From CAYPHY01 sp964410625 (GTDB taxonomy: Bacteria; Chloroflexota; Anaerolineae; Promineifilales; Promineifilaceae): 64,000 bases of DNA. The notes under the pieces were generated by a model. That model saw only the letters and a list, made by a program, of their open reading frames with translations, was not told where the DNA came from and did no database searches. Position numbers and translations under genes: made by a program. This document shows, piece by piece, positions 16,523-24,200 of this stretch (position 1 is the first letter of the stretch; each line of letters starts with the position of its first letter). Location: the NCBI GenBank assembly GCA_964410625.1, contig CAYPHY010000006.1, positions 62,001 through 126,000 on the forward strand, given 5' to 3'.

Positions 16523-17386
16523 TTATTGGAAAGTAACCTCGACGCTACTCAAGTGGACATCTCCACCAAAGGCGGGGCTGGGGTCGCGGACGACGATGCG
16601 GCCGGGACCGGCGGAAGGCATGTCAAAGGAGAGATCGGCGCTGAAGGGGCCAGGTTGGCCGAGGTCGGGTGCTTCGACGATGATCGGCATGGTGGCGATG
16701 ACATTTCCATCGGCGTCCTGAAGATCAACAATCAACGTCTGCTCAAAGCTGGCTAACGCAAACCCCTCAACATGAACTGTACCGCCGCTGATTGTGGCAT
16801 TGTTTTCTGGCTGGAAAATGGCAATCTGTTCTGGCGCGTCTGCTTCCCCGGAGACGATGGTGGTTTCTCCACTGTCGGCGATGGTGATGCCAGTGGAAGC
16901 CAGATGGGTAATGCCACCATCGCGGGCGCTACTCGCAAAGAGTTGAACAAACGCCTGTTGCTCGCCGCTGACAGTGAAGGGGACTTCGGCGGCAAAGGGG
17001 CCGCGCTGTCCGATTTCTGCCTCAATGGTGGTGGATTGTCGAGCTAGCTCGGTGCCATCGGCCGTCAACAGCCTTACTACCAAAACCTGTTCAAAGGTGG
17101 GATCGGCGATTCCCTCAACTTGAAGCGGAGTGACCACACGTGAACCTGGGCCAGGGCTGAGGATGGCGATTGCTTCCTCACCACGCTCCGGCTGAGCTAC
17201 ATCGGTCGCTGCTATTGTTGGTTCAGCGGTAGATGGTTCTTGAATCTCCACTGTTGCGGTTGGTTCCGCTGTTGCGGTTGGTTCCGGTTGCTGATCGGCC
17301 GTGCAGCCGATAGTAAACATGATGAAAATTAGGAGTAGCGAGCGTCGTAAGATGTACTTTATCATAGCCTTATAATAAAGTATCAC
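16523..17386 (-). CDS. Lipoprotein with two Gmad2-type immunoglobulin-like repeats
   Basis: A signal sequence with lipobox (FIMFTIGC) precedes a Thr/Pro/Glu-rich spacer and two beta-sandwich repeats with the pattern 'hxxPxxxxxhxxPhxVxGxAxxxFEQxLhV' (EGIADPTFEQVLVV and EGFALASFEQTLIV). This matches Gmad2 domains found in secreted proteins of Gram-positives and Chloroflexi; the function is unknown but extracytoplasmic. A GTG start at 17386 has AAGGGG four bases upstream; the ATG at 17365 would shorten the protein by seven residues. Confidence 0.75.
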   Translation of the reverse strand: MILYYKAMIKYILRRSLLLIFIMFTIGCTADQQPEPTATAEPTATVEIQEPSTAEPTIAATDVAQPERGEEAIAILSPGPGSRVVTPLQVEGIADPTFEQVLVVRLLTADGTELARQSTTIEAEIGQRGPFAAEVPFTVSGEQQAFVQLFASSARDGGITHLASTGITIADSGETTIVSGEADAPEQIAIFQPENNATISGGTVHVEGFALASFEQTLIVDLQDADGNVIATMPIIVEAPDLGQPGPFSADLSFDMPSAGPGRIVVRDPSPAFGGDVHLSSVEVTFQ

Positions 17387-17522
17387 TTGTCCCCTTCCCG
17401 CGAATCTTCATTTGCGCTAATATTCCACGCTGTTGTTTACTGGGCGAATGCATCAATATAGCGATATACCAATATACAAATACACCCAGATACACTCATA
17501 CAGATAAGATATTGATTCACAC

Positions 17523-18773
17523 ATGACTACCATCCAAACACGCCTGCATCGCGCTGGTTTCCGCCGCGCCCACTTACCGTTAATCCTTTATTTTTCCTGT
17601 TTTATCGCCCTGGGTGCGTCGAGCAGTTTGCTGGGCGTTGCCTGGCCTTATATGCAACAGACATTCAACCAGCCGTTGGACGCTGTTGCCTTTGTGCTCA
17701 CTGCCTCTACGATTGGCTTCTTGCTGATCAGCGTCATTGCTGGTCAGCTTTCGGCAAAGTTGGGGCTGGTGCGCTTTCTCTTGTTGAGCAATGTGGTCAT
17801 GGCCGTCGCTTTTTTGGGCCATGCGCTGACGCCCAGTTGGTGGTTGCTGATCGCCCTTTCGCTGCTTGGCGGATGGGGGACAGGGGGCTTTGACACCGGG
17901 CTGAATATCTTTGTCGCTGAGAATCATGGCGTGCGGGTGATGAATTGGACCCATGCGATGTTTGGCGTGGGGGCGACGATTGGCCCGCTGATCATGACGG
18001 CCGCTATCACCACCAGCTATGGATGGCGTGCCGGTTACTTTGTCTTGGCTGTTGCCATTTTTTCCCTCTCCTTTTTATTCCTTCCTATGATTCGCCGTGC
18101 GGATCGCGAGCCAATGGCTGCACAGACCCAAATAGAAACCGTGCCCGCGGCAGTCCCTGCCGTCGTAGCCCCAGCGGCGGCTAAGGTGGCACGGCCGTTG
18201 GAGACGTTGCGTATCCCATTGGTCTGGTTGGGGATCCTCTTCTTTGGCCTCTATGCGGGGACAGAGGTAACGGCCGGGCAATGGGCATTTGCGCTCTTTA
18301 CGGAGTCGCGAGGGATTGCCCCGGAGTTGGCGGGGATTTTTGTCAGTCTCTTTTGGGGTGGGTTGACGGTCGGCCGTTTGTTAATGGGTGCGCTTGCGCC
18401 ACGCATGGGCACGATCATGCTGGTTCGTTCGAGCATTATTGGGGGGTGTGTGGCGGCCGTGTTGCTCTGGTTCACCCATCCCATCACCGGCCTGATCAGC
18501 ATTATCCTCTTTGGCTTTTCGTTGGCCGCTATCTTCCCGACGATGATGTCCGACACGCCACGACGCATCGGTTCACAGCACGCGCCAAATGCCATTGGCT
18601 ACCAGATGAGCGCGGCCAGCATTGGGGTGGCTGCCTTGCCTGGGTTGGCCGGAGTATTGGCTGACTCCATCACCCTGGAGATTATCGCTCCCTTTTTGCT
18701 GATTAATAGTCTCATCCTACTCTTGCTGAATGAGACGATTTTACGTCTCTCAAGAAGGAAACCCACTTTGTAG
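17523..18773 (+). CDS. Major facilitator superfamily permease
   Basis: The protein has twelve predicted membrane helices in two halves, separated by a cytoplasmic loop rich in Ala/Val/Pro near residues 200-225. The loop between helices 2 and 3 is GQLSAKLGLVRF, a degenerate version of the MFS motif A. Helices 4-5 carry GGWGTGGFDTGLNIFVAEN and NWTHAMFGVGATIGPL, reminiscent of the FucP/sugar-permease branch. The substrate is undetermined. A very A/T-rich stretch upstream (17455-17515) holds ATATACCAATATACAAATAC words related to the repeat near 33.65 kb. Confidence 0.85.
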   Translation: MTTIQTRLHRAGFRRAHLPLILYFSCFIALGASSSLLGVAWPYMQQTFNQPLDAVAFVLTASTIGFLLISVIAGQLSAKLGLVRFLLLSNVVMAVAFLGHALTPSWWLLIALSLLGGWGTGGFDTGLNIFVAENHGVRVMNWTHAMFGVGATIGPLIMTAAITTSYGWRAGYFVLAVAIFSLSFLFLPMIRRADREPMAAQTQIETVPAAVPAVVAPAAAKVARPLETLRIPLVWLGILFFGLYAGTEVTAGQWAFALFTESRGIAPELAGIFVSLFWGGLTVGRLLMGALAPRMGTIMLVRSSIIGGCVAAVLLWFTHPITGLISIILFGFSLAAIFPTMMSDTPRRIGSQHAPNAIGYQMSAASIGVAALPGLAGVLADSITLEIIAPFLLINSLILLLLNETILRLSRRKPTL

Positions 18774-18815
18774 TTTTAACTAAATGCGTTTAGTATAAAT
18801 TTGTGGAGTTGTATT

Positions 18816-19049
18816 ATGACGCTAGAAGATATTCTCCAGGATATTTACACGCTTGAGGATGAGATGCGTACTTACGAACGTAAGTATGGCGTACTGTCAG
18901 AAACGTTTTACGAAGCGTATTCAAATGGCGAAGAGCCACCAGATGATGCGTGGGTGCAGGATTGGACAGCTTGGGCCAGCGCCTACGAAATTTGGTTAGA
19001 ACGACGAAAGCAAGATTCGTCAAGAAAAGGTTGCTGCTGTCGCTTATAA
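18816..19049 (+). CDS. Small acidic helical protein, possible orphan TumE-associated antitoxin-like
   Basis: A 77-residue acidic protein (TLEDILQDIYTLEDEMRTYE, KYGVLSETFYEAYSNGE, WASAYEIWLERRK). The layout, a helix then a '[KR]YG-SETFYE-Y-GE' turn then a tryptophan-rich helix, recalls small proteins encoded beside TumE/DUF6516 toxins. No such toxin follows here. Its TAA overlaps the ATG of the AraC gene (TAATG), so it is probably translationally coupled to it. GGAG lies seven bases before the ATG. Confidence 0.55.
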   Translation: MTLEDILQDIYTLEDEMRTYERKYGVLSETFYEAYSNGEEPPDDAWVQDWTAWASAYEIWLERRKQDSSRKGCCCRL

Positions 19050-19945
19050 TGGTTGCTGTGACGGCAAATAACAACATGGCACTGACGAATCTGGAGAAAT
19101 TGCTGCCTGTGCTGGTTTACATCCAGGTGAACCTGGATGGGGAGTTGGCGTTGGAGCGTGTGGCGGGGGTGGCTGGGCTGTCTTCCTATCATTTTCATCG
19201 TCTGTTCCATAAAACGATTGGCGAAACGCTGAAGGAGTATACGCGGCGGCTGCAATTGGAACGGGCGGCCTACCAGCTTAAAATCCGCGATGATTCGATT
19301 CTCGATATTGCGCTGAACAATGGTTTTCGTAACCATGAAACGTTTAGTCGTGGGTTCAAGCGCTGGTTTGGCGTTTCGCCGCGACAGTATCGTCACTCCT
19401 TCGGCCGCACGATCAGCCATCCAACCAACGGCCGTCCACTCAACGAATTGACCAGCGACTACCAGCTTTCGCGGGTGATGGTGCAGAAGCTGAACCCCAT
19501 TCCCGTTGCCTTCATCCGCAATCTCGGTCCGTATCTGACCGTTGATATAGGACTTTACGACCGGCTAATCCAATGGGCGGATAGTAAGGGGTTGTATACG
19601 GCTGATAGCTTGCTGCTCGGTGTTGGTCATGATGATCCGGGGATTACGGCGGCCGACAAGATGCGCTTTGATGTTTGCCTCACTGTGCCAGAATCCTTTG
19701 TGGCTGATGGGGATGTTGGGTATCAGGTATTGCCGGGCGGATATTATGCGACGGCCGCCTATACCGGGCCATTTGGACCAACGATGAGCGCCGCTTACCG
19801 AGAACTGTTCCAGCAGATCACGCAGTTGCCTAAGATTGAGTTAATTGGCTTGCCGGTGATTGAGATTTACCATGCGACGCGCATTTCGGCCGATTACCGG
19901 CTTAACCATGTGGATATTTATTTGCCTGTACAGCGAACCCTGTAA
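19049..19945 (+). CDS. AraC family regulator with GyrI-like effector-binding domain
   Basis: The N-terminal region (about residues 10-110) contains two helix-turn-helix units: LERVAGVAGLSSYHFHRLFH and ILDIALNNGFRNHETFSRGFKRWFG followed by SPRQYR. The C-terminal 150 residues fit the GyrI-like/effector-binding fold (GPYLTVDIGLYDRLIQW, LPGGYYATAAYTGPFGP, DIYLPV), as in Rob/SoxS-type multidrug sensors. It likely binds small hydrophobic ligands and regulates neighbouring transport or detoxification genes. The start is the ATG at 19049; an ATG nine codons later is an alternative. Confidence 0.88.
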   Translation: MVAVTANNNMALTNLEKLLPVLVYIQVNLDGELALERVAGVAGLSSYHFHRLFHKTIGETLKEYTRRLQLERAAYQLKIRDDSILDIALNNGFRNHETFSRGFKRWFGVSPRQYRHSFGRTISHPTNGRPLNELTSDYQLSRVMVQKLNPIPVAFIRNLGPYLTVDIGLYDRLIQWADSKGLYTADSLLLGVGHDDPGITAADKMRFDVCLTVPESFVADGDVGYQVLPGGYYATAAYTGPFGPTMSAAYRELFQQITQLPKIELIGLPVIEIYHATRISADYRLNHVDIYLPVQRTL

Positions 19946-19962
19946 CCTGGTTTGGTAAACTG

Positions 19963-20040
19963 AGGCTACGGGTTGGCAACCCGTGCTACAATAGCCCAGT
20001 TTGCTAAACGGAAGCTAACGGGTGGCAACTCGTGCTACAT
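19963..20040. repeat. Family H hairpins (ACGGGTTGGCAACCCGTGCTAC type)
   Basis: Two copies occur in tandem: CTACGGGTTGGCAACCCGTG with GCTACA following, and a variant CTAACGGGTGGCAACTCGTG. They lie just upstream of the BtrH-like gene. Confidence 0.8.
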
Positions 20041-20054
20041 TGAAGGAGATCATG

Positions 20055-21254
20055 ATGATTGTTGAAAATTACACGCAATTTGGCGGGATTCACCCGGAGA
20101 CGGCGACGATGGCCAACGTATTGGCTGGTCAGGGGTTGACGGCTCCGCATACGGGACGGCCGTTTAGCGAGGCAATGATTTTTGGGATTGCCGGAGGAAT
20201 TGGTTGTGGTTACATCCTCTGGGAGTTTAAGGCTTATGATTCGGCGATCCTAGTGATGGGCTTTCAAAACAAATGGAATTACACACCGGAATATATGCAA
20301 AAGCTGAGCGACCGGCTGGGAGTCCAGACCACCTTTTTGGAGACGGGTGGGGCGAAGAAGGCGGAGCAGAACCTGGAGGAGGCGATCAGTGACGGCCGCG
20401 CTGCCATCGCCTGGGTGGACGAACAGGGATTGCCTTATTTTTATTTGCGGCCGATGTATAACGGTTGCTTCGGTCACTTTGTCTCGGTCTATGGCATGGT
20501 CGAGGAACAGGTCTACGTGGATGATCGCGCCAAGAAGCCGCTGCTGGTGGACCGCGAATCGTTTGCAAAGGCACGCGGCCGTATCGGTTCCTATAAGAAC
20601 CGGCTGCTGTTGCTGGATAGCACCGCTGCTGAGTTTGATTTGACGGCCGCGATTCAGGTCGGACTTGCCGATTGTGTCGCCTATATTGGTGGCGATTCGC
20701 AGACTTTTGCGATTCCGGTTTACAAAAAGTGGGCACGGCTGATGACCGACACCAAAAACAAAAAGGGCTGGCCGGTGGTCTTTAAGGAGAAGAAAGGGCT
20801 ATATAGCACGCTGCGCTCGTTGCATGAGGGGATCAAGCTCTTTGGCACGAAGGGGGGTGGGTTGCGTTATCTATACGCCGATTTCTTAAATGAGGCGGCC
20901 GGTGTGTTGGGGAATCCGGCGATAGAGGCGGCCGCTGACCACTACACCGCTTTAGGCGAGCGTTGGGAGCGTTTTGCCGATGCCGTGCTGCCTGATCATA
21001 TTGCGCCCTTAGCCGAGACGCGCCGCTTGCTGGCGAAAAAATATGCCTCATTCCTGGAAAAGGGGCAAGATGGGCTGGATGAAGTGGCGCAAATTAGCCA
21101 ACAATTGAACGAGATGGAAGAGGAGTTGAATGCCCACTTCCCACTCAATGACAGCGACATGCACACCCTCTTTGCTGAGATGCAAGGTCATTTGGAAGGT
21201 ATCTATGAGGCAGAACAAGAAGCTCATCTGGCGTTGAGTGCTTGTTTGAATTAG
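20055..21254 (+). CDS. BtrH N-terminal domain / DUF4872 protein, papain-like acyltransferase or peptidase fold
   Basis: The N-terminal half shows the BtrH-type papain-like arrangement: a candidate nucleophile Cys in GIAGGIGCGYILWEF, a His in NGCFGHFVSVYG and an Asp in QVYVDDR. BtrH loads a gamma-glutamyl chain onto an aminoglycoside in butirosin synthesis, and relatives are mostly uncharacterised. The C-terminal half (about residues 200-370) is helical and fits DUF4872. AAGGAG is followed by overlapping ATGATG; the second ATG has the better spacing. No biosynthetic partners are adjacent, so the substrate is open. Confidence 0.7.
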   Translation: MIVENYTQFGGIHPETATMANVLAGQGLTAPHTGRPFSEAMIFGIAGGIGCGYILWEFKAYDSAILVMGFQNKWNYTPEYMQKLSDRLGVQTTFLETGGAKKAEQNLEEAISDGRAAIAWVDEQGLPYFYLRPMYNGCFGHFVSVYGMVEEQVYVDDRAKKPLLVDRESFAKARGRIGSYKNRLLLLDSTAAEFDLTAAIQVGLADCVAYIGGDSQTFAIPVYKKWARLMTDTKNKKGWPVVFKEKKGLYSTLRSLHEGIKLFGTKGGGLRYLYADFLNEAAGVLGNPAIEAAADHYTALGERWERFADAVLPDHIAPLAETRRLLAKKYASFLEKGQDGLDEVAQISQQLNEMEEELNAHFPLNDSDMHTLFAEMQGHLEGIYEAEQEAHLALSACLN

Positions 21255-21353
21255 CGTTGCGGATTGAAATCCACAACTGATATGGGAAGCTGCGTTAAAA
21301 CGCACTGAACAAGCGGCTAGAGTTAGCCTGTTACTATATAGACGGTATACTAG

Positions 21354-21388
21354 AAGCATCCTGATAGTTGACTTCAGGATGCTTTTTT
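21354..21388 (+). terminator. Intrinsic terminator after the BtrH-like gene
   Basis: AAGCATCCTGA pairs with TCAGGATGCTT around a nine-base loop and is followed by a run of T residues. It should end the upstream transcript 100 bases downstream of the stop codon. Confidence 0.8.
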
Positions 21389-21408
21389 ATGTGGAGTAAA
21401 TAAGATAG

Positions 21409-22548
21409 ATGAGTGATCAGTCAAAGAACCATTTTCCTCCCGCCCCCGATTCGATTTGGACGCAGATGCCGGAACTGCAGAACCGCAACTCCTCCTCCTG
21501 GTGGTTTTTCCTCCTCCTCCCCGAACAAGCAGAGGGCTACGGCCCGAAACAGATGATGTTTGTCCTCGCTTCCAGAGCGGGAGAAACGGTGGCGATTAAC
21601 CGCATCTGGCAGCCGGGACTGGATTTGAAACGGCCGCGCAGCCCCTTTGAAGACCAGTTCAATACCCATGCCCATTCCTGGATTTATGACGGGGAGAGGA
21701 TGCACAGTATTTTGAACCAGCCGATTGTGGCAACGGTGTCAAAGCAGGGGTATGTGGGTGGTTGGGTGAATGGTGACGGCCGCCAACGGTACGGCGCGGA
21801 AATCAGGGCGGGTGACGCCGGGCCGTTTAGCCTGGAGGCGGTGTTTGAGGGGCCGGAGGGGTACGGCCGTTTCACCACCTGGGGAGATGAGCGTTCGGAG
21901 ACGACAAGACCATTTGAGGCGACGAACATTGTCACGCCGTTGGGCGGAGCGCATATGATCGCCTGGCGGCGGCTCTCCTTTCGCGGGGAGTTTTGTTCAC
22001 CGGGAGGGATGGAGCAGTTGCAGGGAGTGGGCTATTTCCAGCGCGTATCGCTGAATGTACCGGCGTTTCCCTGGAAGTGGATTTATGCCGTCTTTGAAGA
22101 CAAGAGCATCTTTTCCGGCTATATCCCTTATGTCGGACTCAACTTCTTACGTAAAGGGGACTGGTTTTATGCGGATGCAGTGGAATCGAAGACGATCAGC
22201 ATCAGCCAAAACGCCTTCTTCGTCTGGGGCGACTCTTTGGAGATGGTGCGCTTTAACCGGCTGCGGGTGACGCCCCACATTCGCCGCGACGAGTATCCTG
22301 ACTTCACGGTGGAGTGCCGTTCGGCCGCGGGCGACCATATCGCTTATCGAATTGAGTCCTATGCTCATGCCCAGGTGTTGATGGATCGGCCGCTGCTAAA
22401 GGGACGGTTGCTTTCCAGTTATAACTATAATGAATATATGTTCCGGGTGAAGGAGTTGCGCGGGGTGGTGGGCGGCCGTGACCTGACCCAGGCTGGCCTC
22501 GGCAATGGCTTTGGCAATATTGAGTATAACTGGGGTCTAGGGTTATAG
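21409..22548 (+). CDS. Conserved-looking beta-rich protein of unknown function, possible AttH/CrtC-like
   Basis: A 379-residue protein without signal peptide or membrane helices, rich in Trp, Tyr and Gly and in alternating beta patterns (SSSWWFFLLLPEQ, GVGYFQRVSLNVPAFPWKW, FVWGDSLEMVRFNRLRVTPH). The two-halved beta layout and the GxGYFxR..P..PW segment are reminiscent of AttH/CrtC lipocalin-type hydratases, but no catalytic residue was confirmed. It has its own upstream terminator, so it is probably transcribed alone. Confidence 0.5.
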   Translation: MSDQSKNHFPPAPDSIWTQMPELQNRNSSSWWFFLLLPEQAEGYGPKQMMFVLASRAGETVAINRIWQPGLDLKRPRSPFEDQFNTHAHSWIYDGERMHSILNQPIVATVSKQGYVGGWVNGDGRQRYGAEIRAGDAGPFSLEAVFEGPEGYGRFTTWGDERSETTRPFEATNIVTPLGGAHMIAWRRLSFRGEFCSPGGMEQLQGVGYFQRVSLNVPAFPWKWIYAVFEDKSIFSGYIPYVGLNFLRKGDWFYADAVESKTISISQNAFFVWGDSLEMVRFNRLRVTPHIRRDEYPDFTVECRSAAGDHIAYRIESYAHAQVLMDRPLLKGRLLSSYNYNEYMFRVKELRGVVGGRDLTQAGLGNGFGNIEYNWGLGL

Positions 22549-22554
22549 TTGGTG

Positions 22555-22980
22555 CTATTGTGGGGGGTGCCAACCTACACTAGCCCATCTGCGGCGTGCC
22601 TCAACAATCTCAATGTGATTCATTTTCAGCGCAGCGATTGTGGCACGCCCAATTGCAGTGCGGCCAAGAACTTCACTGCCATCTTGACTCCAAGTGAAGT
22701 GTTCTGACCATTGGTGTTTGCGCGGGTGAAATAGCGGTACAGGTTCAAGCGTAGCCGGATCATCATAATCGGTCAAAACGCCCTTAAATTCATTACACGA
22801 GTGACACGCTACACACAGGTTCTCACGAATGGTGAGGCCGCCTTTTGCCTCAGGTATGATATGGTCAATTACAAGGCGGGAGCCAGTGATGAGTATTGTG
22901 GTTTGGCAGTAGGCACAACGTTGTCCCCATTCTGCCAGGAGTTGCTGGCGAAGCGCAACCGGGATTGACGTTTTACTCAT
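22555..22980 (-). CDS. HNH endonuclease
   Basis: A 141-residue protein with a complete HNH motif: zinc-type cysteines in GQRCAYCQT, the catalytic VIDHIIPEAKGG, then ENLCVACHSCNEFKG. It therefore probably nicks or cuts DNA. The ATG overlaps the stop of the upstream gene by four bases (ATGA), so the two proteins are translated together. Such stand-alone pairs may be mobile or toxin-like rather than part of a defined restriction system. Confidence 0.88.
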   Translation of the reverse strand: MSKTSIPVALRQQLLAEWGQRCAYCQTTILITGSRLVIDHIIPEAKGGLTIRENLCVACHSCNEFKGVLTDYDDPATLEPVPLFHPRKHQWSEHFTWSQDGSEVLGRTAIGRATIAALKMNHIEIVEARRRWASVGWHPPQ

Positions 22981-23399
22981 TCACTGTCTGCTAATGCATT
23001 CAGATCAGGAAGATCATGCCCACGCCATTTAAGCAGCATAAAGGCATGGGCTTTCTTGAGTGTTAGCCGACGAGCTTCATCGCCTAATGCCTGGAGGGTT
23101 TTCGTTTCTGCTGATGTTATGGTTCCGGAACTGTTTTTTTCTAACAACCTGTCATACAGCTTTTGGTCGTTAACAGAAAGTTGGCTTTTGGCAACCTGCC
23201 ATAAGGCTTCATCATTCAACGTCTCTAGTATTGCCAAGTCATCAGCAAAGGGGGAAGGAAGGTCGGTTGGTAAAGGCAGCTTTGCCTCCACCAGTCGCTC
23301 GACTAGAAATTCTTCTAAGGGTTTGCGTGCAGCAACTGCCCCTCTTTGATAACGTTGAAGCGTATCGTCCGGTAAGGCGAGTGTGATTGTGTCGGTCAT
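22977..23399 (-). CDS. Small helical protein coupled to the HNH nuclease, possible antitoxin-like partner
   Basis: The first 35 residues (ITLALPDDTLQRYQRGAVA, RKPLEEFLVERL) look like a ribbon-helix-helix or CopG-type segment: one beta-strand followed by two helices. The remainder is helical, with a Lys/Arg-rich end (LTLKKAHAFMLLKWRGHDLP). This fits a DNA-binding or immunity role. It is translationally coupled to the HNH gene. I do not recognise the family precisely. Confidence 0.6.
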   Translation of the reverse strand: MTDTITLALPDDTLQRYQRGAVAARKPLEEFLVERLVEAKLPLPTDLPSPFADDLAILETLNDEALWQVAKSQLSVNDQKLYDRLLEKNSSGTITSAETKTLQALGDEARRLTLKKAHAFMLLKWRGHDLPDLNALADSE

Positions 23400-23412
23400 A
23401 CACTGATTTTAT

Positions 23413-24114
23413 CTATCTCTCTATACCGGTGTCAACCGTCCATACACTTGAACCTACCGGCCGTATCCCCAAATCACGACCGGCGACGAGGATGGTTTCC
23501 CAGAGGTAGGCAGCCAGGGACCGGCCGCCAATCACCGAATAGGCGGCTGCATCGGCAAAATCATGGTAGACAACCAGTTGCGTGGTCTTGGCGACGCTGG
23601 TTTGTTTGGCGGTGCCTTTGGGAAATGCGGAAGGGTGGAAGTCGAGGCCACAGAGACGGCTGAGTAGTTCGGGGCTATGTGGGCCGATGAGTCCAATTTG
23701 GGCGCGGCCGTGGGTAATATCGGTGACAGTAATCAGCCCCTCAATCCTTTGCGCGGCCGTTTCCAGTTGCCCAGCTACTCGTTTTTCATCTCCCGGCTGT
23801 GTCAGCACGATAAATTGGTCGCTGCGCAGCCGGTAGATCTCAAGGCCATCCCCCAGGTTTGCACCCTGGTTGATCGCCAGTGATTGGCCGGGTAGTAAGG
23901 TGGCGACGGCCGTTTCCGCCTGCTCACCTTGGACCATGATCTTGCCGTTGGCTGAAAGGTCAACGAGGCCGACGTGTTGGCGGGCGGCCGTTTCTTCAGC
24001 GGCCGTGTCACTGTAATGCTCGACCACCTGCCACCCGGCAAAGTCACCCAGTGATACACCAGCCTGTTGAATAATTTGGTGGAGGGGGGATAGTTTAATC
24101 GCTTGTGGTTTCAT
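23413..24114 (-). CDS. soxG: Sarcosine oxidase gamma subunit-like protein (GcvT-fold)
   Basis: A 233-residue protein with a short GcvT/SoxG-like fold. The opening SPLHQIIQQAGVSLGDFAGW, LVDLSANGKIMVQGEQA, DITHGRAQIGLIGPHSPELL and a C-terminal TVDTGIER are typical of the N-terminal half of aminomethyltransferases. It is the last gene of the sox run and fits the gamma subunit, which binds beside the alpha subunit in heterotetrameric sarcosine oxidase. The ATG at 24114 is preferred over a TTG at 24135 that would lie in an intergenic hairpin. Confidence 0.75.
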   Translation of the reverse strand: MKPQAIKLSPLHQIIQQAGVSLGDFAGWQVVEHYSDTAAEETAARQHVGLVDLSANGKIMVQGEQAETAVATLLPGQSLAINQGANLGDGLEIYRLRSDQFIVLTQPGDEKRVAGQLETAAQRIEGLITVTDITHGRAQIGLIGPHSPELLSRLCGLDFHPSAFPKGTAKQTSVAKTTQLVVYHDFADAAAYSVIGGRSLAAYLWETILVAGRDLGIRPVGSSVWTVDTGIER

Positions 24115-24121
24115 TTCTTTT

Positions 24122-24197
24122 TCAAAAGACAACAACGGATAAAGAAATCAACGGATGATTTAGCCAGCATCCGTTTCTTTCCCCATCCGTTGTAGTT
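24122..24197. repeat. Family E palindrome (ACAACGGATAAAGAAATCAACGGAT)
   Basis: AACAACGGATAAAGAAATC and its inverse TTTCTTTCCCCATCCGTTGT flank GATTTAGCCAGCATCC. It separates soxA from soxG. Related copies lie at 55.3 and 61.1 kb. Confidence 0.85.
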
Positions 24198-24200
24198 CTG

